Shown here piece after piece: positions 24,546 to 33,556 of a DNA stretch of 64,000 nucleotides. Position numbers and translations under genes: made by a program. Under the pieces are notes generated by a model. It was not told the DNA's origin, did not search any database, and saw only the letters and a list, made by a program, of their open reading frames with translations. How positions within the stretch are numbered: position 1 is the stretch's first letter; each line of letters starts with the position of its first letter. The DNA is from Streptomyces flavochromogenes. GTDB taxonomy: Bacteria > Actinomycetota > Actinomycetes > Streptomycetales > Streptomycetaceae. The stretch spans positions 124,001 to 188,000 of the forward strand of contig NZ_JNZO01000013.1 of assembly GCF_000717595.1 (NCBI RefSeq), written 5' to 3'.

Positions 24546-26117
24546 TTAGGAGGGGACCGGGTCTGTCGGACTGTCGGGCGCGGACGCCGGGTCCGGTGAC
24601 CCGTCGAGCGCGGCCAGTGTCGACAGCGGGACGGGGACGGCGAACGGGCGGCGTTCGCCCGGCGGTTCAGGGGCGGATCCGGCGGACGCGAGGCACGCCA
24701 CGGCCGTACCGCACATCCGGCCCTGACACCACCCCATGCCCGCCCGGGTGAGGAGTTTGACGGTCCGGGCGTCGCGCGCGCCGCACGCGGCGATCGCCTC
24801 GCGGATCCTGCCCGCCGGGACCTCCTCGCAGCGGCACACGTCCGTGTCGTCGCTCAGCCACCCGGTCCATCCGGGGCCCGGGGCGTGCGCGGCGGACATG
24901 ACGTCGGCGAAGGCACGCATGCGGTCCCGGCGCCGCCGGAGTCCGGCGGTCGCACCGACTCGGGCGGGGCGGCCGAGGAGCCGTGCGGCGATCACCCGGC
25001 CCGCCAGCTCCCCCTCGGTGCGGGCGAGTTCGGCACCGCCGACGCCCCCGGTCTCGCCCGCGGCCCACAGGCCGGGCACCGAGCTCTCCTGAAGGTCGTC
25101 CAGGGCCAGGCCCAGGGTGCCGTCGGGCAGCGCGCGGGTGGTGCAGCCGACGGCCACGGCCAGCTCGATCTGGGGCACGAGGCCGTGACCGACCGCGAGC
25201 GCGTCGCAGGCGATCCGGCGGCCCGTCCCCCGTACGGGCCGCCATTCGCGGTCCAGGCGGCTCACCGTGACGGCCTCCACCCGGTCGGTGCCGTGCACCT
25301 CGGTCACCGCGCTGCGCAGCCGTACGGGCACCCGGTGACGGACCAGCGCTGCCGCGTGGACGAGGGCCTCGGCCGCCTTGCGCGGGTTGGTGGCCAGCGC
25401 CCGGGGGCGGCGGCCGTACCGCAGGTACCCCGCGGCCTCGACGACCGCCGGCACCCGCGCTCCGGCCGAGGCGAGGGAGGAGGCGACGGCGAGGAGGAGC
25501 GGACCGCTGCCTGCCACGACGATGCTCCGGCCGGGCAGCACGAGCCCGGACTTGAGCATGGCCTGCGCTCCCCCGGCGCCCACGACCCCGGGCAGGGTCC
25601 AGCCGGGAAAGGGCAGTTGGCGTTCGTAGGCCCCGGTGGCGAGGAGCAGGGCGCGGGCCCGGATCCGGGCGGGGGCGTCCGCGCATCCGTCCGCGCCGGT
25701 GAGGGCATGCGCCGTCCACGTCCCGTCGGTCTCCTTCACGACGGACCACACGTGATGTCCGGTCAGGTGGTCGACGCCGCTCGCGTGCAGGCGTCGGCGC
25801 AGGTCGGCGAAGGCGGACCAATCGTGGTGAAGGGCCTCGGGCCGTCGCGCGCCGAGGGCGGGCGCAGGGTGCCGGTAGAACTGCCCGCCGGACTGGGCCG
25901 AGGAGTCCAGCAGCGCCACGGACAGGCCGAGTTCGGAGGCGGCGACGGCTCCGGCGAGCCCTGCGGAGCCCGCGCCGACAACGACAAGGTCGTACGGTGC
26001 GTCCGCGCGTCGGCCCGTGTCGGGCACGGGGTCGGGGGCGGTCCGCGTCGAGTCCTTCGGCCCGGATGCCGAACAGGACCGGGCCACGTCTTCGGGTTCA
26101 GACGCCGAGGCGGTCAT
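24546..26117 (-). CDS. D-hydroxyproline dehydrogenase, FAD/NAD-binding subunit with BFD-like Fe-S domain
   Basis: 523 aa pyridine-nucleotide-disulphide-type flavoprotein. Dinucleotide motif VVVGAGSAGLAGAVAASELG at about 50-70, second nucleotide region SIVVAGSGPLLLAVASSLAS, and a C-terminal BFD-type iron-sulfur domain (VCRCEEVPAGRIREA, RAGMGWCQGRMCGTAV). It resembles the HcnB/OoxA-type subunit of three-part amino-acid dehydrogenases. The ATG at 26117 has GGAAGGG nine bases upstream and overlaps the small Fe-S subunit gene by 20 bases; the upstream GTG at 26150 is less likely. Confidence 0.87.
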   Translation of the reverse strand: MTASASEPEDVARSCSASGPKDSTRTAPDPVPDTGRRADAPYDLVVVGAGSAGLAGAVAASELGLSVALLDSSAQSGGQFYRHPAPALGARRPEALHHDWSAFADLRRRLHASGVDHLTGHHVWSVVKETDGTWTAHALTGADGCADAPARIRARALLLATGAYERQLPFPGWTLPGVVGAGGAQAMLKSGLVLPGRSIVVAGSGPLLLAVASSLASAGARVPAVVEAAGYLRYGRRPRALATNPRKAAEALVHAAALVRHRVPVRLRSAVTEVHGTDRVEAVTVSRLDREWRPVRGTGRRIACDALAVGHGLVPQIELAVAVGCTTRALPDGTLGLALDDLQESSVPGLWAAGETGGVGGAELARTEGELAGRVIAARLLGRPARVGATAGLRRRRDRMRAFADVMSAAHAPGPGWTGWLSDDTDVCRCEEVPAGRIREAIAACGARDARTVKLLTRAGMGWCQGRMCGTAVACLASAGSAPEPPGERRPFAVPVPLSTLAALDGSPDPASAPDSPTDPVPS

Positions 26118-26412
26118 GGCCGTGCCCTTCCTGGGTGGTGATCGTGTCACCGGGGTGGGCCGGGACCAGGCAGGCGCGGCGGTTGGGCTCTCCGTTGACG
26201 GTGGCGAGGCAGTCGTAGCACTGGCCGATGCCGCAGAACGCGCCGCGCGGGCGGCCTCCGTCCCGCGTGGTGCGCCAGGCCAGGATGCCCGCGCCCCACA
26301 GGGCGGCGGCGAGGGTCTGGCCCGGCAAGGCGGGGACGGGCCGGCCGTCGAAGGTGATCTCGAACGGCGGATCGGGCTGTGCCCCGACGAGGCCGATGGG
26401 GGTGCGGGCCAC
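26098..26412 (-). CDS. D-hydroxyproline dehydrogenase, small [2Fe-2S] subunit
   Basis: 104 aa ferredoxin-like HcnA-type subunit. Fe-S ligands lie in FCGIGQCYDCLATVNG plus a distal Cys in RRACLV, after the ubiquitin-like strand FDGRPVPALPGQTLAAALW. GTG start with AGGAGG five bases upstream. Electrons presumably pass from the flavin subunits through this protein; its gene lies between the two flavin-subunit genes as in other heteromeric D-hydroxyproline dehydrogenases. Confidence 0.9.
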   Translation of the reverse strand: MARTPIGLVGAQPDPPFEITFDGRPVPALPGQTLAAALWGAGILAWRTTRDGGRPRGAFCGIGQCYDCLATVNGEPNRRACLVPAHPGDTITTQEGHGHDRLGV

Positions 26413-26444
26413 GGGCCCTCCTCTCGTGACGGTGGGTGCGCGCC

Positions 26445-27602
26445 TCAGGGTGCGGTGGCGTCGAAACGTTCGGGTCGGAACGGGTGGAGGTCGAGAGGAG
26501 GTTCGGCGCCGGTGATGCAGGCGGCGACGATCTGTCCCGTCACCGGTGCGAGGCCGATTCCCGCGCCCTCGTGGCCGCAGGCGTGCAGCAGTCCGGGGGC
26601 GCGCGGGTCGGGCCCGATGGCGGGCAGGTGGTCGGGCAGGTAGGGGCGGAAGCCGAGGTAGGTGCGGATCGCCCGTACGGTGCCGAGGACGGGGAACAGT
26701 GCGGTGGCGCCGGCGGCAAGGCGGTGCAGGACTTCGGTGGAGAGGGTCCGGTCGAAGCCGACGCGCTCGCGGCTGGCGCCGATGAGGACGGGTCCGGCGG
26801 GGGTGCCCTCGACGACGGCCGAGGTCTGGAGCGCGGCGGAGCCGCTGGCCACGTCGGCCACGTAGTCGGCGGCGTACACCTTGTGGCGGACGATGCGCGG
26901 CAGGGGTTCCGTGACGAGGACGAAGCCGCGGCGGGGCAGGACGGGCAGGTGGACGCCGGCGAGCTCGGCGAGGGCGCCGCCCCAGGTACCCGCGGCGTTC
27001 ACTACGTACGGGGCGTGGAGTTCACGGGTGGCGGTCCGCACTCCGCGGACCGCTCCGCCCGCGCCGGTGAGGAGGCCGGTGACCTCTTCGCCCAGCGCGA
27101 GGCGGACCCGGTCGCCGGCGGCTCGGAGGAGCTGCGCGGCGGCCTGGGCGGGCATCACCTGGGCGTCCTGGGGGTAGTGGAAGCCGCCGGTGAGGCCCGG
27201 TGCGAGGTGGGGCTCCAGGTCGTGGAGCCGGTCACCGGGCACCTCGTGCGCGATGACCCCCGCTTTCTCCTGGCGGGCCCCGAACTCCCGCAGGGCGTGC
27301 AGTCCCGTCTCGCCGGAGGCGACGACCAGGCCGCCCTTGGCCTCGTACTCGACGGTCGGCGGAAGCCTGTCGGCGAGTTCGGTCCACAATGCGGTGGAGA
27401 GGAGGGCGAGCTGGAGTTCGGGGCCGGGTTCCTTGTCGGAGACCAGGAGGTTGCCCTCGCCCGCTCCGGTCGTGCCGCCGGCGACGTAACCTCGGTCGAC
27501 GACGGTGACGGAGAGGCCGGCGAGGGCCGCGTAGTGGGCGCAGGCCGCGCCGACCACGCCGGCGCCGATGACGATGACGTCCGAGGTTTCTCTCGTGGGC
27601 AC
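26445..27602 (-). CDS. D-hydroxyproline dehydrogenase, DAO-type FAD catalytic subunit
   Basis: 385 aa D-amino-acid-oxidase-fold flavoprotein. FAD motif VIVIGAGVVGAACAHYAALA at about 8-27; C-terminal substrate and flavin region RTYLGFRPYLPDHLPAIGP and CGHEGAGIGLAPVTGQIVA. Oxidises cis-4-hydroxy-D-proline to the pyrroline. First gene of the seven-gene operon. The GTG at 27602 lies only seven bases from the predicted -10, so the message is probably leaderless; no ribosome site is present. Confidence 0.88.
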   Translation of the reverse strand: MPTRETSDVIVIGAGVVGAACAHYAALAGLSVTVVDRGYVAGGTTGAGEGNLLVSDKEPGPELQLALLSTALWTELADRLPPTVEYEAKGGLVVASGETGLHALREFGARQEKAGVIAHEVPGDRLHDLEPHLAPGLTGGFHYPQDAQVMPAQAAAQLLRAAGDRVRLALGEEVTGLLTGAGGAVRGVRTATRELHAPYVVNAAGTWGGALAELAGVHLPVLPRRGFVLVTEPLPRIVRHKVYAADYVADVASGSAALQTSAVVEGTPAGPVLIGASRERVGFDRTLSTEVLHRLAAGATALFPVLGTVRAIRTYLGFRPYLPDHLPAIGPDPRAPGLLHACGHEGAGIGLAPVTGQIVAACITGAEPPLDLHPFRPERFDATAP

Positions 27603-27608
27603 AGCAGT

Positions 27609-27637
27609 AATATTTCACATTGCACAGCCCCTGCCAA
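27609..27637 (-). promoter_or_regulatory. Promoter-operator P1 of the hydroxyproline operon
   Basis: Read on the minus strand: -35 TTGGCA (27632-27637), 17-base spacer, -10 AATATT (27609-27614). The element ATTTCACATT (27612-27621, plus-strand reading) fills the promoter-proximal spacer and touches the -10. The predicted transcript starts at the GTG (27602), giving a leaderless mRNA. Confidence 0.65.
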
Positions 27638-27729
27638 GACCCTCGCCGAGACATCCACCCGGCTCCGCCCGGCCCCCATCGACCCCGGCCCCCTTCCGGA
27701 CACGGATGAGTAACGGCCGACTCGACACC

Positions 27730-27758
27730 TTGTCAGTACAATTTCACATTACTATGTT
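27730..27758 (+). promoter_or_regulatory. Promoter-operator P2 of the peptide importer operon
   Basis: -35 TTGTCA (27730-27735), 17-base spacer, -10 TATGTT (27753-27758). ATTTCACATT occupies 27741-27750 in the spacer. The stretch from about 27731 to 27760 is nearly base-for-base the same as P3 of the collagenase operon ten kilobases away. Confidence 0.7.
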
Positions 27759-27815
27759 ACCGGTCACATTCCAGCCGCCCTACGGCTGGCCGACCGCTTC
27801 CCCGGAGTGACCCGC

Positions 27816-29558
27816 ATGAACAAGCGCACGCGCACCCTGGCCACGGCCCTGGTGACGACCCTGACCCTCGCCGCGACCGGCTGCTCCGGCGGAGGCACGT
27901 CCGGGAGCGACCGGAACGGCAGGAACCCCGCGACCTCCAACACCGGGGCGGTCCTCGGCGGCACCCCGCAGAAGGGCGGCACGCTCACCGTCCTGTCCAA
28001 CCAGGACTTCACCCATCTCGACCCGGCCCGCAACTGGGTGATGGGCGACATGGACTTCGGCACCCGCCTGCTCTACCGCACCCTCGTCACGTACAAGGCG
28101 GCACCGGGCGCGCAAGGCGGCGAACTGGTCCCCGACCTCGCGGAGAGCCTGGGCGTCTCCTCCAACGGCGCCCGAACCTGGACCTTCACGCTCAAGCCGG
28201 GCCTGAAGTACGAGGACGGCACGCCCATCACCTCCCAGGACATCAAGCACAACGTGGAGCGGTCCTTCTCCCCCGACCTGCCCGGCGGCCCCGACTACGC
28301 CGCCCGCTACCTCGCCGGCGCCGAGGGCTACCAGGGCCCGGCGGGCGGCAAGCACCTCGCCTCCGTGAAGACCCCCGACGACCGCACGATCGTCTTCGAA
28401 CTCCGCACGCCCTTCGCCGAGTTCCCCTTCGCGGCCACGTTGCCCACCTTCGCGCCCGTGCCGCCGTCCCAGGACAAGGGGCCCCAGTACGACAACCGGC
28501 CCTTCTCCTCGGGCCCGTACAAGATCGACTCCTACGCCCGCGACAAGCAGCTGGTTCTCGTCCGCAACACTCACTGGGACCCGAAGACCGACCAGGTGCG
28601 CAAGGCGTACCCGGACAGGGTCGTCGTCACCATGGGCCTCAAGGCCAACCAGATCGACGACCGGCTCATCGCCGCCACCGGCCCGGACGCCTCCGCCGTC
28701 CCGTGGGACAAGCTCCGCCCGGAGTCCACCCCCAAGGTGCTCACCAAGCCGGACATCAAGGCCCGTCTCCTCGCCGAGTCGACCAGCTGTACCGAGATGG
28801 TGCAGATGCACACCGGGCGCGCGCCCTTCGACGACGTCAAGGTCCGGCGGGCCGTGCAGTACGCCCTGGACCGCGAGGCCGTCCTCACCGCATCCGGCGG
28901 CCCCGCCCTGAACGACCCGGCCACGGCGCTCATGCCGGGCTTCCTTTTCGGCGGCAAGCAGCCCGACACCCTCGGCATCCCCCTCACCGGCGACGTTCCC
29001 AAGGCCAAGGAGCTGCTCAAGCAGGCGGGCAAGGCGGACGGCTTCACCACGCGCATCACCGTCTCCAACGGCGACAAGGCCGTCGGCGAGGCCGTGCAGC
29101 AGTCCCTCGGCCGAGCCGGGATCAAGGTCACCATCGAAACCGTCGACCCCTCCGCCTTCTACGACACGATCGGCGACACCAAGAACCGCACCGACCTCGT
29201 CTACACCGGCTGGTGCCCCGACTACCCCTCCGGCTCGACGTTCCTTCCGTTCGTCTTCGACGGCCGTTTCATCAAGGAGAAGGGCAACTCCGGCAACCAC
29301 TCGCTCTTCCGCGACGACGCCACGATGAAGCGCATGGACGAGATCGCGGCGATGGCCGACGCCACCCGGGCCGCCAAGGCCTGGCGGGAGCTCGACGGAG
29401 AGATCCTCGCCAAGGCGCCCACAGCGCCCGTCGTGGTCGAGCGCAAGCCCCTCCTCATCGGCACCAACATCGCCGGCGCCTTCGGCCACACCTCCTTCGG
29501 CGGCCAGCTCGACTACGCCACCGTCGGCCTCAAGGACCCCTCGAAGAGCGGGAACTGA
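27816..29558 (+). CDS. Peptide ABC importer, substrate-binding lipoprotein (SBP family 5)
   Basis: 580 aa family-5 (DppA/OppA-like) binding protein. Lipoprotein signal with lipobox LAATGC near residue 23. Family regions include GGTLTVLSNQDFTHLDPARN, DGTPITSQDIKHNVERSF and VRRAVQYALDREAVL. ATG 27816 is chosen because GGAG lies eight bases upstream; an upstream GTG at 27807 is part of that site. First gene of a complete five-gene importer; likely substrate is collagen-derived (hydroxy)prolyl peptides, inferred from the neighbours and shared promoter. Confidence 0.9.
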   Translation: MNKRTRTLATALVTTLTLAATGCSGGGTSGSDRNGRNPATSNTGAVLGGTPQKGGTLTVLSNQDFTHLDPARNWVMGDMDFGTRLLYRTLVTYKAAPGAQGGELVPDLAESLGVSSNGARTWTFTLKPGLKYEDGTPITSQDIKHNVERSFSPDLPGGPDYAARYLAGAEGYQGPAGGKHLASVKTPDDRTIVFELRTPFAEFPFAATLPTFAPVPPSQDKGPQYDNRPFSSGPYKIDSYARDKQLVLVRNTHWDPKTDQVRKAYPDRVVVTMGLKANQIDDRLIAATGPDASAVPWDKLRPESTPKVLTKPDIKARLLAESTSCTEMVQMHTGRAPFDDVKVRRAVQYALDREAVLTASGGPALNDPATALMPGFLFGGKQPDTLGIPLTGDVPKAKELLKQAGKADGFTTRITVSNGDKAVGEAVQQSLGRAGIKVTIETVDPSAFYDTIGDTKNRTDLVYTGWCPDYPSGSTFLPFVFDGRFIKEKGNSGNHSLFRDDATMKRMDEIAAMADATRAAKAWRELDGEILAKAPTAPVVVERKPLLIGTNIAGAFGHTSFGGQLDYATVGLKDPSKSGN

Positions 29559-29566
29559 GGCCGGCC

Positions 29567-30544
29567 GTGACCACCACCCCACCCTCCCCCGTGACCACCA
29601 CCGGGCCACCCTCCGCGACCACCGCCCCACCACCCCTCACCCGCACGGCACACGGCCCCTGGCAGCTCGTCCGTGCCGAACTGCGCCGCCGCCCCGCCGC
29701 CCGCCTCTCCCTCGGCGTGGTCGCCTTCTTCGCGCTCCTCGCCGCGGCCGCCCCGCTGATCGCCGCGCTCGGCGGCTGGGGCCCGGACGAGTTCGACAAG
29801 AGCGCCGTCGACCCGTACCTCGGCGGCCTCCCCATCGGACCGCTCGGCGGCGTCTCGGCCGAGCACTGGCTCGGTGTCGAACCCGTCACCGGCCGCGACC
29901 TGTTCGCCCGTGTCGTGCACGGCGCCCAGGTCTCCCTGCTCATCGCCTTCTCCGCGACGGCGATCGTCGTCGTCGCGGGGACGGCGGCCGGCATCGCCGC
30001 CGGTTACTTCGGCGGCCGCACCGACACCGCGCTCTCCCGCCTGATGGACCTCACGATGTCCTTCCCCTCCCTCATCTTCATGATCGCGATGATGTCGGTG
30101 GCGCGGGACGTCAACCGGATCGTCCTCATGACCGCCGTCATCGGCCTCTTCGGCTGGCCGGGCATCGCCCGGATCGTCCGCGGCCAGACCCTGTCGCTCA
30201 AGCACCGCGAGTACGTCGACGCCGCCCGCGTCGGCGGCTCCGGCCCCCTGCGCATCCTCGTCCGCGACATCCTCCCGGGCGTCGCGGGGCCCGTCATCGC
30301 GTACACGACGCTGATCGTCCCCGGGATGATCGCCACCGAGGCCGCCCTCAGCTACCTCGGCGTCGGCGTCCGCCCGCCGACACCCTCCTGGGGCCAGATG
30401 ATCGCCGAGAGCGTCTCCTACTACGAGACGGACCCCATGTACTTCGCCGTCCCGAGCCTCTGCCTCTTCCTCACCGTGCTCGCCTTCACCCTGCTCGGCG
30501 ACGCGCTGCGCGACGTCCTCGACCCGCGAGGAGGCGGCGCGTGA
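29567..30544 (+). CDS. Peptide ABC importer permease (DppC type)
   Basis: 325 aa. A Thr/Pro-rich N-terminal 30 residues precede the membrane part, which has the OppC_N-like helix LSLGVVAFFALLAAAAPLIA and the permease loop YVDAARVGGSGPLRILVRDI. GTG start with GAGG six bases upstream; overlaps the next gene by four bases (GTGA). Confidence 0.9.
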   Translation: MTTTPPSPVTTTGPPSATTAPPPLTRTAHGPWQLVRAELRRRPAARLSLGVVAFFALLAAAAPLIAALGGWGPDEFDKSAVDPYLGGLPIGPLGGVSAEHWLGVEPVTGRDLFARVVHGAQVSLLIAFSATAIVVVAGTAAGIAAGYFGGRTDTALSRLMDLTMSFPSLIFMIAMMSVARDVNRIVLMTAVIGLFGWPGIARIVRGQTLSLKHREYVDAARVGGSGPLRILVRDILPGVAGPVIAYTTLIVPGMIATEAALSYLGVGVRPPTPSWGQMIAESVSYYETDPMYFAVPSLCLFLTVLAFTLLGDALRDVLDPRGGGA

Positions 30545-31527
30545 TCCTCTACCTCGGCCGGCGTCTCCTCGGCGTGCTCGGCGTGCTCGTCGCCATCGCC
30601 GCCGTCACCTTCGCCGTCTTCTACGTCCTGCCCTCCGACCCCGCCGCCGCGGCCTGCGGCAAGTCGTGCAGCACCGACCGCCTGGAGGCCATCCGCGCCC
30701 ACATGGGTCTGGACGCCCCGCTGTGGCGGCAGTTCGCCGACTTCGTCACCGGCATCTTCACCGGCCGCACTCTGGGCACCGGGAGGTACGCCCTGCACTG
30801 CGACTTCCCGTGCCTCGGCTACTCCTACGAGAACAGCCAGGGCGTGTGGGACCTCCTCGTCGACCGGCTGCCGGTCTCCGCTTCGCTGGCCGTCGGCGCC
30901 GCCGCGATCTGGCTGCTCCTCGGCCTCTCGGCGGGCGTCACCGCCGCACTCCGGAAGGACACGCTCACCGACCGCGTCCTGATGGTCGGCGCGGTCGCCG
31001 CCGCCTCGCTCCCCGTGTACTTCACCTCGGTGATGCTGATCTACGGGCTGATCCGGGTCACGGGCCTGCTCCCCTACCCCCAGTACGTGCCCTTCGGCAC
31101 CGACCCGCTGTCCTGGGCCTCCAACCTGCTGCTCCCGTGGCTGGCGCTCGCCCTGCTCTACGCCGCCATGTACGCGCGGCAGAGCCGGAACTCGATGATC
31201 GAGTCCATGGCGGAGCCGTACATCCGCACCGCGCGCGCCAAGGGTCTGCCGCGCCGCACGGTGGTCGTCAAGCACGGTCTGCGCGCCGGGATGACACCGA
31301 TCCTGACGATCTTCGGGATGGACCTCGGCGGGCTCCTCGCGGGCGCCGTCATCACCGAGTCCATCTTCGGGCTGCCCGGCATCGGACGGCTCTTCTACGG
31401 TGCCCTGTCGACCGGGGACCAGCCGGTCATCCTCGGGGTGACCCTGCTCGCCGCCACCTTCATCGTCGTCGCCAACCTGGCCGTCGACCTCCTGTACGCC
31501 GTCGTCGACCCACGAGTGAGGTACTGA
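30541..31527 (+). CDS. Peptide ABC importer permease (DppB type)
   Basis: 328 aa. N-terminal DppB helix LGRRLLGVLGVLVAIAAVTF and conserved YIRTARAKGLPRRTVVVKHG loop. Six membrane helices. A pair of Cys residues in the extracellular loop (AACGKSCSTD, LHCDFPCLGY) is common in actinobacterial DppB proteins. Its stop overlaps the next start by one base (TGATG). Confidence 0.9.
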   Translation: MILYLGRRLLGVLGVLVAIAAVTFAVFYVLPSDPAAAACGKSCSTDRLEAIRAHMGLDAPLWRQFADFVTGIFTGRTLGTGRYALHCDFPCLGYSYENSQGVWDLLVDRLPVSASLAVGAAAIWLLLGLSAGVTAALRKDTLTDRVLMVGAVAAASLPVYFTSVMLIYGLIRVTGLLPYPQYVPFGTDPLSWASNLLLPWLALALLYAAMYARQSRNSMIESMAEPYIRTARAKGLPRRTVVVKHGLRAGMTPILTIFGMDLGGLLAGAVITESIFGLPGIGRLFYGALSTGDQPVILGVTLLAATFIVVANLAVDLLYAVVDPRVRY

Positions 31528-32531
31528 TGGGCGACTCCGCCTCCCTCCTGTCGGTACGGGACCTCACGGTCACCTTCCCCACGAAGCGCGGCCCCGTCCG
31601 GGCCGTCGACTCCCTCGCCTTCGACGTGCTGCCCGGCCGGACGCTCGGCATCGTGGGCGAGTCCGGCTCCGGCAAGTCGGTCACCTCCCTCGCCGTCATG
31701 GGCCTGCACACGGGCGCCGAGGTCACCGGTTCCGTCACCCTCGCCGGGCGGGAACTGATCGGCCTGTCCGACCGGGAGCTGAACGCGCTCCGCGGCCGGC
31801 GGATGGCCATGATCTTCCAGGACCCGCTGTCCAGCCTCCACCCCTACTACACCGTCGGCGAGCAGGTTGCCGAGCATCACCGGGTCCACTTCGGCTCACG
31901 CCGGGCCACCGCCCGCGAGCGGGCCGTCGAAGCACTCGCCGAGGTCGGCATCCCCGAACCCCGGCGCCGGGCCGGCGAGTACCCCCACCAGTTCTCCGGC
32001 GGCATGCGCCAGCGGGTGATGATCGCGATGGCCCTCGTCTGCGAACCGGACCTCCTCATCGCCGACGAGCCCACCACCGCGCTCGACGTCACCGTCCAGG
32101 CCCAGATCCTGGACCTGATCGCCCGCCTCCAGCAGGAGCGGGGCCTCTCCGTCGTCATGATCACGCACGACCTCGGGGTGGTCGCCCGGGTCGCCCACGA
32201 CGTGCTCGTCATGTACGGCGGCCGGTCCGCCGAACACGCCCCCGTGGATGCCCTGTTCGCCTCCCCCGCCCATCCGTACACCCGCGGCCTGCTCGACTCG
32301 CTGCCCCGTCTCGACGACCCCGACGACGCCCCGCTGCGTGCCATCCCGGGCAGTCCGCCCTCGCTGCTCGAACCGGCTCCGGGCTGCGCGTTCGCGCCCC
32401 GCTGTCCCCGCGCCGCCGCCGGCTCCGAGGAGGAACGGAACCGCTGCGCGACCGAACGCCCGTCCCTCGGCGGCCCGGACGGACACCCGGCCGCCTGCCA
32501 CTTCCCCGCGTACGAAGGCGTCGCCCCATGA
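31527..32531 (+). CDS. Peptide ABC importer ATPase (DppD type)
   Basis: 334 aa. Walker A GESGSGKS, Q-loop MIFQDPLSSLHP, signature FSGGMRQRVMIAMALVCEPD, Walker B LLIADEPTTALDV and switch His in MITHDLGVV. The C-terminal oligopeptide-transporter extension has the Cys cluster GCAFAPRCPRAAAG, probably an iron-sulfur site as in DppD/OppD. Translationally coupled to both neighbours. Confidence 0.93.
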   Translation: MGDSASLLSVRDLTVTFPTKRGPVRAVDSLAFDVLPGRTLGIVGESGSGKSVTSLAVMGLHTGAEVTGSVTLAGRELIGLSDRELNALRGRRMAMIFQDPLSSLHPYYTVGEQVAEHHRVHFGSRRATARERAVEALAEVGIPEPRRRAGEYPHQFSGGMRQRVMIAMALVCEPDLLIADEPTTALDVTVQAQILDLIARLQQERGLSVVMITHDLGVVARVAHDVLVMYGGRSAEHAPVDALFASPAHPYTRGLLDSLPRLDDPDDAPLRAIPGSPPSLLEPAPGCAFAPRCPRAAAGSEEERNRCATERPSLGGPDGHPAACHFPAYEGVAP

Positions 32532-33508
32532 CCACGAACGCACCGCCCCTGCTCCGCGTACGGGATCTCACGATCACGTTCCCCGGCCGCCGCAGGGGCT
32601 CTGCCCCGATCCGGGCCGTCGACCGCATCGGCTTCGACGTGGCGGCGGGCGAGACCCTGGGCCTCGTCGGCGAGTCCGGCTGCGGCAAGTCGACCACCGG
32701 CCGCACCATCGTGCGGCTCCTTGAACCCACCGCCGGATCCGTCTCGTTCGAGGGAAGGGACATCAGCCACCTGTCGCAGCGTGCGCTCAAGCCGCTGCGC
32801 CGCGACCTCCAGATGGTCTTCCAGGACCCTCACTCCTCCCTCAACCCCCGGCACACCGTGGCCCGGATCATCGCCGACCCGCTGCTCGTCCAGGGCGCCA
32901 CGGTCGCCGCAGCGCGCAAGCGCGCCGTGGAGCTGATGGAGCTGGTCGGCCTCATCCCGGAGCACATCGACCGGCACCCCCACGAGTTCTCCGGCGGACA
33001 GGCACAGCGCATCGGCATCGCCCGCGCCCTGGCCACCAACCCCCGGCTCGTGGTGGCCGACGAACCGGTCTCCGCCCTCGACGTCTCCGTCCAGGCGCAG
33101 ATCGTCAACCTGATGGAGCGACTGCAGAGCGAACTCGGGCTCGCCTACCTCTTCATCGCCCACGACCTCTCCGTCGTGAAGCGCGTCTGCGACCGGGTGG
33201 CCGTCATGTACCTGGGCCGGATCGTGGAGATCGGCGCGAAGGAACGGGTGTACGCCGCCCCGGCCCACCCCTACACACGGGCGCTGCTCTCCGCCGTACC
33301 GCTGCCAGACCCGGCGGCCGAACGGAGCCGGGAGCGGATCACCCTGCTCGGCGACCCGCCGAGTCCGGCCGCTCCCCCTCCGGGCTGCACCTTCCACCCG
33401 CGCTGCCCCAAGGCGCGGGAGATCTGCCGGACGGAGGCACCGCCGCTGCGGACACTCGTGCCGGGCGAGCCGCGTGAGGTCGCCTGTCACTTCCCCGAGG
33501 GCGTCTGA
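32528..33508 (+). CDS. Peptide ABC importer ATPase (DppF type)
   Basis: 326 aa. Walker A GESGCGKST, signature FSGGQAQRIGIARALATNPR, Walker B LVVADEPVSALDV and switch IAHDLSVV; C-terminal Cys cluster GCTFHPRCPKAREIC. Overlaps the previous gene by four bases (ATGA) and ends the importer operon just before a strong bidirectional hairpin. Confidence 0.93.
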   Translation: MTTNAPPLLRVRDLTITFPGRRRGSAPIRAVDRIGFDVAAGETLGLVGESGCGKSTTGRTIVRLLEPTAGSVSFEGRDISHLSQRALKPLRRDLQMVFQDPHSSLNPRHTVARIIADPLLVQGATVAAARKRAVELMELVGLIPEHIDRHPHEFSGGQAQRIGIARALATNPRLVVADEPVSALDVSVQAQIVNLMERLQSELGLAYLFIAHDLSVVKRVCDRVAVMYLGRIVEIGAKERVYAAPAHPYTRALLSAVPLPDPAAERSRERITLLGDPPSPAAPPPGCTFHPRCPKAREICRTEAPPLRTLVPGEPREVACHFPEGV

Positions 33509-33518
33509 GTACGCCAAC

Positions 33519-33546
33519 GCCCCGGTCCCGCGCGCGGGACCGGGGC
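33519..33546. terminator. Bidirectional terminator between importer and cyclodeaminase genes
   Basis: A perfect inverted repeat with 14-bp arms (GCCCCGGTCCCGCG and its complement) directly abutting. It lies 10 bases after the importer operon and 10 bases after the convergent reductase gene, so it can serve both. Confidence 0.75.
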
Positions 33547-33556
33547 ACCGGTGTGT

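Noticed and set aside
27780..29633. 617-codon minus-strand frame rich in Gly and Val
   Set aside because: Antisense to the peptide-binding lipoprotein; no protein-like motif.
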